Shown one piece after another: positions 58,138-64,000 of a stretch of 64,000 bases of DNA (position 1 is its first letter; each line of letters begins with the position of its first letter). The notes beneath the pieces are model-generated. The model ran no database searches. It was not told the origin of the DNA and saw only the letters and a list, made by a program, of their open reading frames with translations. This DNA comes from Muribaculaceae bacterium (GTDB lineage: Bacteria > Pseudomonadota > Alphaproteobacteria > Rs-D84): NCBI GenBank assembly GCA_023665245.1, contig JAMPEH010000003.1:49710-113709 (forward strand), read 5' to 3'. The translations under genes were made by a program, and so were the position numbers.

Positions 58138-59721
58138 TTATTTTGTGACACCAATGATTTCGGCACCTTCAAATAAATTCATGGCGTCCGCAATCATTGG
58201 GTCTGATTCCAGTTCAGATTGCTTTTGTTCACTGAACGTCTGGGCATTGGCAGATTGGGCTAATCGTTCCATACGCCACTGGTGACCAGTCTTATCCATC
58301 AGCCATGCCGCCAATTTATGTTGAAAATCTGCATCACCCTTGCGGTCAAAGAACTTTAATTCACCGTCACATATTGATTGAATTTCGATATTAGTGCTGT
58401 AATAAGAATACAGTAATATTTCCTTGGTTTCTTGTAGAGCCGTGGCCAATTCTGCAGCACTGGTTATAACACGATATTGCGATTCTGGCGCGACAGATTT
58501 TGTTTCTGCGGGCGCCGTGGCTGCAACATTTTGCGCACCAGTGGCGGCGGTGGCAGACGCGATTAGCGCCTGTTTCTTTTCCTGTTGCTTTATAATATCT
58601 GTGACAGATGGCATATCCGCAATATGCATCAAACGCACAACCAACATATCAAAGCACTGCTTATGATTACCGGTGGCCTGCATTTCAGGAACGGCGGCAA
58701 CCATAACCTGCCAGATACGGGACAAGGTGTTTAACGACACATTGCCAACAATATCTGCAATTTGCGCACGTTGATCAGCGGTATATGGACTGGATGTAAT
58801 TTCGCCTGCACGTAATGCCGGATGCATACGCGTGGCCCAGTGTGTCCATTCCATCATATCCGTCAACAGCATTGATAAATCCGCACCATTGGTATAGATA
58901 CTATCAACCTTGGCCAGGGCGGCAGCCGTATCACCAGATAATAATGTCTTCATAAAATCAACAACGACACCACGGTCGGCACGCTTTAACATATCCAACA
59001 CCGCTGTCTGGTCAACATGACCACCAGTTTGTGCAATCGCCTGGTCAAGTAAAGACAAACCATCACGCACAGACCCGTCGGCCGCACGGGCTAATAACTC
59101 ATTCGCTTCATCTGATAATTCAATATGTTCTTGTTCGGCAATCCATGCAAAGTGCTTTTTTAATGTTTCAACCGGCACACGTACCAGGTCAAATCGCTGA
59201 CACCGGGATAAAATCGTCACCGGAATTTTACGAATTTCAGTTGTCGCCAGAATAAATATAACATGTGCAGGTGGTTCTTCCAATGTTTTCAACAGCGCAT
59301 TAAACGCCGCCGCCGACAACATGTGAACTTCGTCGATAATGTATACCTTGTACCGACCGTTGGTTGGGCGATATTGTGCAGCATCCAAGATATCACGCAT
59401 ATTATCCACGCCGGTATGTGATGCAGCGTCGATTTCCATAACGTCAATATGCTGGCCGGCGGCAATTGCGCGGCAATTTTCACACGTGCCACATGGCGTA
59501 GCCGTCGCATGGTCAGATGACAGGCAATTTAATGCCTTGGCCAAGATACGGGCCGTACTGGTTTTACCCGTACCACGAATTCCGGTAAAAATATATGCAT
59601 GCGCAATGCGCGATGTATTAATTGCCGTAGTTAATGTTTTTACTAAAACATCCTGGCCGATTAATGATTTGAAATCCTGACTGCGATATTTGCGCGCCAA
59701 AACAGTATAATTGTTTTCCAT
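58138..59721 (-). CDS. dnaX: DnaX, DNA polymerase III tau/gamma subunit
   Basis: The ATPase of the clamp loader. The 527-residue protein has Walker A GIRGTGKTSTARI (about residues 44-56), the Cys zinc site (C69, C78, C81, C84 region; CGTCENC), Walker B IIDEVHMLS, the SRC arginine finger region (LSRCQRFD) and the helical third domain. The C-terminus is shorter than in E. coli and has an Ala-rich linker (SATAATGAQNVAATAPAET). No frameshift signal is obvious. ybaB and recR, usually adjacent, are not here. Confidence 0.95.
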   Translation of the reverse strand: MENNYTVLARKYRSQDFKSLIGQDVLVKTLTTAINTSRIAHAYIFTGIRGTGKTSTARILAKALNCLSSDHATATPCGTCENCRAIAAGQHIDVMEIDAASHTGVDNMRDILDAAQYRPTNGRYKVYIIDEVHMLSAAAFNALLKTLEEPPAHVIFILATTEIRKIPVTILSRCQRFDLVRVPVETLKKHFAWIAEQEHIELSDEANELLARAADGSVRDGLSLLDQAIAQTGGHVDQTAVLDMLKRADRGVVVDFMKTLLSGDTAAALAKVDSIYTNGADLSMLLTDMMEWTHWATRMHPALRAGEITSSPYTADQRAQIADIVGNVSLNTLSRIWQVMVAAVPEMQATGNHKQCFDMLVVRLMHIADMPSVTDIIKQQEKKQALIASATAATGAQNVAATAPAETKSVAPESQYRVITSAAELATALQETKEILLYSYYSTNIEIQSICDGELKFFDRKGDADFQHKLAAWLMDKTGHQWRMERLAQSANAQTFSEQKQSELESDPMIADAMNLFEGAEIIGVTK

Positions 59722-59799
59722 GGATATGCACTTCCTTTGGCTAATAGCATAGCAAAACGCACCACAATTTCAACAATTAAAACATATGAAAAACACGAT

Positions 59800-59833
59800 A
59801 AAAAAAATCCCCATATGACAGTCATATGGGGAT
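59800..59833 (-). terminator. intrinsic terminator after the TPR gene
   Basis: Minus strand: ATCCCCATATGAC-t-GTCATATGGGGAT, then TTTTTTTTATC; 20 bases beyond the stop of the TPR protein. Confidence 0.9.
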
Positions 59834-59853
59834 GAAACAGATAATCGATATGT

Positions 59854-60855
59854 TTACTGCATTTCGTTCAACAAACCCTGCAATCTTTCGACAGATTCTG
59901 TATCATTTAATGCCGCCGCAATCGTATATGCAGACTGCAAATCAGAACGCGACGCATCAATATTACCCAGTTGCAAATTCAATGCCGCAGATTTTTCAAA
60001 ATAAGTCATTGCATTGCTGGATAATTCTTCACGCATGGCGGCGGTTGGCGCACCCTGAATTTGTTCAGAAATCACGCGTACAGCCGTACCATAATCATTG
60101 ATTGCATCTTCATACTGACCCAGGGCTGTATATGCCTCGGCACGTTCGGCATAAACAGTTGGCTTTACAGTGCCATCTGGACGGGCCAATGAATTTGTAT
60201 AATCTGCAATTGCACCATCCCAGTTTTTCAACCACAGATTCAATTGTCCACGTTTCGCATACAGGTCACGCTGTGACAATATCGCAGATGGATTTGTCGC
60301 CGTGGCAGATAATGCCGCATTGATATCGTTTAATGCAGAATTATAATCTTCCAGTCTGGTGAACAACATAGAACGATCAAAGTATGCAACTGCATTTGTT
60401 GGTTCGGCATTTATTGCAGAATTAAAATCAACCATTGCATTTGAATAATCACCGGATTGCATATACGCCTCGCCACGCAGGATATATGTATCAACAGACG
60501 CATCACCTGCATCAATTGCGGATGTCAAATCTGCAATTGCATCAGCAACCTGGCCGGCCAGCAATTTTGTCTTGCCACTTTCATAATAATCGTTTGATTG
60601 CAATAATGCCTCTTCTGTGATTTCAACATTACTTGCAGTATTGGCATTAAACACATTATGACTGCGTCCCAAGATATAGAAGGTTGACGCGATAAAGAAC
60701 AAAATTATAAACCAGTATACATAAATCGACAGCGACCATGGGTTAAAGCATTCACGCTTGCAATCAATGTTTTGTGCGGCAACCTTTGCCGGAACCTTGG
60801 CCACAACCTTTTTGGTTTGGTTTTTCTGGGTCTTTTTAGATGTATCTTTTTTCAT
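59854..60855 (-). CDS. membrane-anchored TPR-repeat protein
   Basis: A 333-residue protein with a Lys-rich cytoplasmic N-terminus (about residues 1-40), one transmembrane helix (about 45-67) and a large extracytoplasmic TPR array (about 85-325) with repeated units like AYFDRSMLFTRLEDYNSALN and AEAYTALGQYEDAINDYG. TPR proteins scaffold envelope complexes. A pair of cysteines (CKREC) precedes the helix. It has its own terminator. No specific partner can be named. Confidence 0.82.
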   Translation of the reverse strand: MKKDTSKKTQKNQTKKVVAKVPAKVAAQNIDCKRECFNPWSLSIYVYWFIILFFIASTFYILGRSHNVFNANTASNVEITEEALLQSNDYYESGKTKLLAGQVADAIADLTSAIDAGDASVDTYILRGEAYMQSGDYSNAMVDFNSAINAEPTNAVAYFDRSMLFTRLEDYNSALNDINAALSATATNPSAILSQRDLYAKRGQLNLWLKNWDGAIADYTNSLARPDGTVKPTVYAERAEAYTALGQYEDAINDYGTAVRVISEQIQGAPTAAMREELSSNAMTYFEKSAALNLQLGNIDASRSDLQSAYTIAAALNDTESVERLQGLLNEMQ

Positions 60856-60877
60856 AGAATTCTCCCTTCCTTATTAA

Positions 60878-61585
60878 TTATGATTTTAGAAAAGATTCTA
60901 ATAACGTGTCAACCGTTTTCTGTGGTAATTTTTCAATTTTTCCAACGGACAGTTTGCCCAACCGTATTGTACCAAATGAAATCCGATGCAGGCGCCGCAC
61001 CGGCAGGCCGCATTTGCGCAGCACAATGCGCACTTCGTTCTTTTTACCTTCCATAATTTCAACACGCAGATTTTTATCGCGCAAGACATCTATTTTAAAT
61101 GGCTGATATTTTATTCCATCAATCGTCATACCTTCGCGGGCCATGTTTAATTTTGAAAAATCTTTGCCATTTACGGTTGCGACATAGACCCGTGGAATCT
61201 TGGAATCAGGCAATGTTAATTTACGCGCCAATTCACCATCATTTGTCATTAACAATAAACCCGTTGTACGATAATCCAAACGCCCCACATATTTTAAATG
61301 CTGATATTCAGGTGGCAATGAATCATAAATTGTTTTGCGGCCCTGGGGGTCATCTTTGGTTGTCATGGTATTCATAGGCTTGTTAAACATATACAGTTCG
61401 GTTTCCGATGGCGCAACCACCCTGTCACCATGGACGGTGACGACATCTGTATCATCAACCAGTGTCGCCGGTGTTTCAATAACTGTGCCGTTAACAGCGA
61501 CGGCGCCCTGGCCTATTAATTCTTCTGCGCCACGGCGCGATGCGATACCGGCCGATGCGATAAATTTTGCGATGCGTTCACTCAT
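60878..61585 (-). CDS. RsuA/RluB-type rRNA pseudouridine synthase
   Basis: The 235-residue protein has an N-terminal S4 domain (MSERIAKFIASAGIASRRGA), the catalytic motif GRLDYRTTGLLLMTNDG with its Asp, and a KVYVATV-like region (RVYVATVNG). RluB, RluE and RsuA cannot be separated by motifs alone; the S4 start is most like RluB. It overlaps rsmE by 4 bases (ATGA), so both rRNA-modifying enzymes form one unit. Confidence 0.9.
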   Translation of the reverse strand: MSERIAKFIASAGIASRRGAEELIGQGAVAVNGTVIETPATLVDDTDVVTVHGDRVVAPSETELYMFNKPMNTMTTKDDPQGRKTIYDSLPPEYQHLKYVGRLDYRTTGLLLMTNDGELARKLTLPDSKIPRVYVATVNGKDFSKLNMAREGMTIDGIKYQPFKIDVLRDKNLRVEIMEGKKNEVRIVLRKCGLPVRRLHRISFGTIRLGKLSVGKIEKLPQKTVDTLLESFLKS

Positions 61586-62247
61586 ACTAAAACCCTGTCT
61601 ATTGTTATTATGGCGGCGACTTCGGCCCGCAGTATTGTTTGCCCCAGTGATAATCCACGGGCACCCGCCACATCCAATGCGGAAAATTCGTTATCGGAAA
61701 ATCCACCTTCGGGCCCGACAAGTACACGCGTGGCGCCGGGGATTCGTGATGGCAATTCGCGCCCATACGCACTGCGTTCATCGGCAAAGACCATTTCAGA
61801 CAAATTCAGTTCTGAAAATTTTACCGGTGGTAATATTCGCGGTACACTGTTGCGGTTTGATTGTTCGGCAGATTCGGCCACAATACGTACCATACGCGTC
61901 CAGTTTATATGGGCTGCGACCGTGCGTTCTGTAATCACCGGCACAAATCGCGCAACCCCCATTTGCGTCGCCATATTCAGCATGTCATCCGTACGCTTAA
62001 TCGGTGCAAAATATAATGTAATATCGTTTGATGGGTCGGTATGTTCTGTTTTGTCCCCAATTATCAAATATTTTCCATCATCAGATAACATGGCACGAAA
62101 TTCATCCCCGCCCCCAAACGCCAGGCAATCACGACAACGCATAACCCGCGACAGGTAATGCGCCACGTCACGGCCGGCCGGTATTTGCATACCCGGTGCC
62201 AGATTATCACCTGCAAAAATTCGTGGTATATTTTTCACGTATAACAA
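61582..62247 (-). CDS. rsmE: RsmE, 16S rRNA m3U1498 methyltransferase
   Basis: The 221-residue SPOUT-type methyltransferase adds the N3-methyl group to U1498. It has an N-terminal PUA-like region (PRIFAGDNLAPGMQIP), and the knot motifs ITERTV, EQSNRNSVPRI and VGPEGGFSDNE, followed by LSLGQTILRAEVA. The start is uncertain: TTG at 62247 has GGGA close by, and a GTG at 62238 gives a more typical N-terminus but a longer spacing. It faces the coupling-protein gene across about 45 bases. Confidence 0.92.
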   Translation of the reverse strand: MLYVKNIPRIFAGDNLAPGMQIPAGRDVAHYLSRVMRCRDCLAFGGGDEFRAMLSDDGKYLIIGDKTEHTDPSNDITLYFAPIKRTDDMLNMATQMGVARFVPVITERTVAAHINWTRMVRIVAESAEQSNRNSVPRILPPVKFSELNLSEMVFADERSAYGRELPSRIPGATRVLVGPEGGFSDNEFSALDVAGARGLSLGQTILRAEVAAIITIDRVLV

Positions 62248-62278
62248 ATTCCCGATTAAAAATTATGTTTTTTTCTGA

Positions 62279-62284
62279 TATAAT
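62279..62284 (+). promoter_or_regulatory. -10 box of the coupling-protein gene
   Basis: TATAAT ends nine bases before the ATG at 62294, so the transcript would have only two or three leader bases. No convincing -35 or Shine-Dalgarno. Confidence 0.4.
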
Positions 62285-62293
62285 ATAAACACT

Positions 62294-64000
62294 ATGCCAG
62301 AGAAATTCAAGATTTTATCCACCGGCGGCAAGGGCAAAGGCCTGAATATATTCAAGTCTACCGCATATAAAGAACACGAACGCACCCCTATGGCGGCGGC
62401 GTTTTGGGCGTTGCGATGGTCAATTGGGATATGGCTGGTATGCGCATTGGCGTTTGCACTGTCGTTTATTGTTGAACACATTTGGCGATATGGCTGGTCG
62501 CCGGCCACCGCACATTGGACATGGATTTATATAAAGCAGATGTTTACCACGGGTGGGATGTCTGTTATTGCCGAAATTCCATCATGGATTGCGCGATGCT
62601 TTATGCGGGCAGATATCGCATGCATTACCCCGATACTGCCAATCATTGCATATTACTTTATGGCGGATTCCCAGGTGGTCAAAGAATTTAACCCGCATGG
62701 CAGTGATAAATTCGCAGAAAAATCTTCAAATAAAGCGTCTGAGGCAGACATCAAAAAAATGGGTCTGTTAAATGGATTCATGATGGTATTGGGATATTTC
62801 AAGAAGAAGCCATTAATGATGGATGAAACATTGTCTGCATTGTTATTGGCGCCCCCGGGGACCGGTAAAACCCAGGGTATCGTATTACCAACAATTTTTG
62901 ATTGTCCGGCGGTATCAATGATTATCAATGACCCAAAGCCTGAATTAAAACAACAATCAAGTGCATATCGTGCAACCATCGGGCCGGTGTTTATCATGAA
63001 CTGGGCGGGGCAAGACGATCCGGAACACGGGATTTACTATCCGTCATGGAATCCGCTGTCGCCGGAACACGTGCCTTTTAACCAAGAACAACGCGATTTG
63101 TATATTGATTCGATTTGCAATATTCTGGTCGCGGACAAGGCTTCGTCATCCGCCGACCCACACTGGACAATATCAGGACGCGCGGGATTGTCTGGCATGA
63201 TTCAATATATCGTGTCCAAGGTTGAACGTGCCAAGGCTGATGATTATTTTTATGCACGTCTGCAATCGGGCGCATTCGACAGCGAAGATGCCACCGTATT
63301 GCAAGATTACTATCTGTCGATGATGAACGACCCGAACGCATACGCGGCCAGCGCATTGCTGCAACGCGGCGAATTAAACGCGATGAATTATGTGCATATC
63401 GGCACATGGGAAAACATACCGCCGGCATGGGTTGGCAAAGAGGCATCACTGTCTATGATTCTGGACTGGCTGAACGCCAGCCAATTGAAAATCGCGGCTG
63501 ATTTAGAAGAACGCCGTCGCCAGGGTGACCAGATGGTTATGATGGCCGACCCAATGAAAGATTTGTTCCAGGCCGCCGTAGACGAGGCACGCCAATATTC
63601 ATACGCGCATCGTGCGGTTTTGGAATTCACACAATTGGCAAATACGCCTGATAAAGAACGCGGCTCTATTTTATCAACAATTATGGCGGGACTGTCGATA
63701 TTCCGAAATGCAGCGGTACGGAATCGCACCAGTCATTCGGACTTTCACTTTGAAGATATGCGTGGACTGGTTGACCCACGCGATGGCAAGATTAAACCTG
63801 TGACGGTATATCTGTCTATCAATATGGTTGATGCCGAGGCATTAAATCCAATCACCGGTATTTTCATTGATTTGATGAGCAGTTATCTGCTGGCGAACGC
63901 GCCGGAACAATTCCGCGATGGCAAGCAGTTGGGCCCGTATCCAGTATTGTTCTTGTTGGATGAAATGCCAAAAATGCAGAAATTAACCGCTGTTATCCAG
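62294..64000 (+). CDS. virD4: VirD4/TraG-type coupling ATPase of a type IV secretion system (partial)
   Basis: The gene is open at the window end; 569 codons are visible. Coupling proteins bring DNA or protein substrates to a type IV secretion channel. The N-terminal part has two or three hydrophobic segments (about residues 34-58 and 100-120). Walker A reads APPGTGKTQG (about residue 190), after a characteristic ETLSALLLA; Walker B reads VLFLLDEMPKMQK (near the end of the visible part). The all-alpha domain between them lacks features I can name. The start at 62294 is the first Met; leader is very short. No other secretion-system genes are in the window, so the substrate is unknown. Confidence 0.88.
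   Translation, partial: MPEKFKILSTGGKGKGLNIFKSTAYKEHERTPMAAAFWALRWSIGIWLVCALAFALSFIVEHIWRYGWSPATAHWTWIYIKQMFTTGGMSVIAEIPSWIARCFMRADIACITPILPIIAYYFMADSQVVKEFNPHGSDKFAEKSSNKASEADIKKMGLLNGFMMVLGYFKKKPLMMDETLSALLLAPPGTGKTQGIVLPTIFDCPAVSMIINDPKPELKQQSSAYRATIGPVFIMNWAGQDDPEHGIYYPSWNPLSPEHVPFNQEQRDLYIDSICNILVADKASSSADPHWTISGRAGLSGMIQYIVSKVERAKADDYFYARLQSGAFDSEDATVLQDYYLSMMNDPNAYAASALLQRGELNAMNYVHIGTWENIPPAWVGKEASLSMILDWLNASQLKIAADLEERRRQGDQMVMMADPMKDLFQAAVDEARQYSYAHRAVLEFTQLANTPDKERGSILSTIMAGLSIFRNAAVRNRTSHSDFHFEDMRGLVDPRDGKIKPVTVYLSINMVDAEALNPITGIFIDLMSSYLLANAPEQFRDGKQLGPYPVLFLLDEMPKMQKLTAVIQ

Overview
The window reads as chromosome of an uncultured, probably host-associated alphaproteobacterium. 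The evidence is an alphaproteobacterial SspB with a C-terminal ClpX-binding tail, a DUF4167-like protein, a Rickettsia-type (eukaryote-like) IleS, lpxD/fabZ and BAM/LPS-type envelope genes, base composition in the mid-40s %GC (by eye, not counted) and intergenic palindromes of the GTCATTGCGAG/GTGGCAATCC type. The gut-associated RF32/Enterousia-like lineages are my best guess, by inference only.

Layout. 0-8.7 kb: comF, an OmpA-domain protein, a broken division/cell-wall cluster (murG, ftsW, mraY without murD, with an unrelated opposite-strand gene wedged between murG and ftsW), a small lipoprotein and a class A PBP. 8.7-18 kb: four secreted Cys-rich or Gln/Ala-rich proteins of unknown function. 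18-24 kb: an RluA-type pseudouridine synthase, two small envelope proteins and three consecutive large prepilin-like proteins. 24-29 kb: DUF4167-like, sspB, recF, macA-like and tolC-like, tRNA-Cys. 29-41 kb: a small HTH-like gene, nth, ileS, tRNA-Thr, a secreted Cys-rich protein, mnmG, then the fabG/fabD/queH/metG run and tRNA-Val(GAC). 41-46 kb: a split MacB-like transporter, pnp and ybaB. 46.6-51.3 kb: secreted or envelope accessory genes (outer-membrane barrel, Cys-rich secreted protein, coiled-coil protein, trypsin-like protease, glycine/alanine-rich secreted protein). 51-62 kb: der, a Yip1-like membrane protein, a radical SAM protein, tRNA-Val(TAC), fabZ, lpxD, skp, an OmpA-family lipoprotein, a PilS-like prepilin, dnaX, a TPR protein, an RsuA-type pseudouridine synthase and rsmE. 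From 62.3 kb a VirD4/TraG-type coupling ATPase runs off the end.

The most unusual feature is a family of six structured leader RNAs (about 29.35, 34.5, 43.2, 47.25, 47.77 and 51.06 kb). Each has a promoter, a first hairpin, three mutually exclusive complementary segments (A, B, C), a predicted three-way junction and an intrinsic terminator whose 5' arm overlaps segment C. Five lie directly upstream of accessory genes, four of them secreted or envelope proteins. The layout is that of a riboswitch or attenuator, and I do not recognise it as a described class.

Together the genes describe an organism that invests heavily in envelope, secretion and pilus-like functions: prepilins plus a coupling ATPase, Cys-rich secreted proteins, a MacAB-TolC-like exporter, LPS and fatty-acid steps. 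These sit beside ordinary housekeeping genes with short or overlapping operon spacing. Many genes have a good TTGnAT-17-TATAAT-like promoter, and several appear to be leaderless or nearly so.
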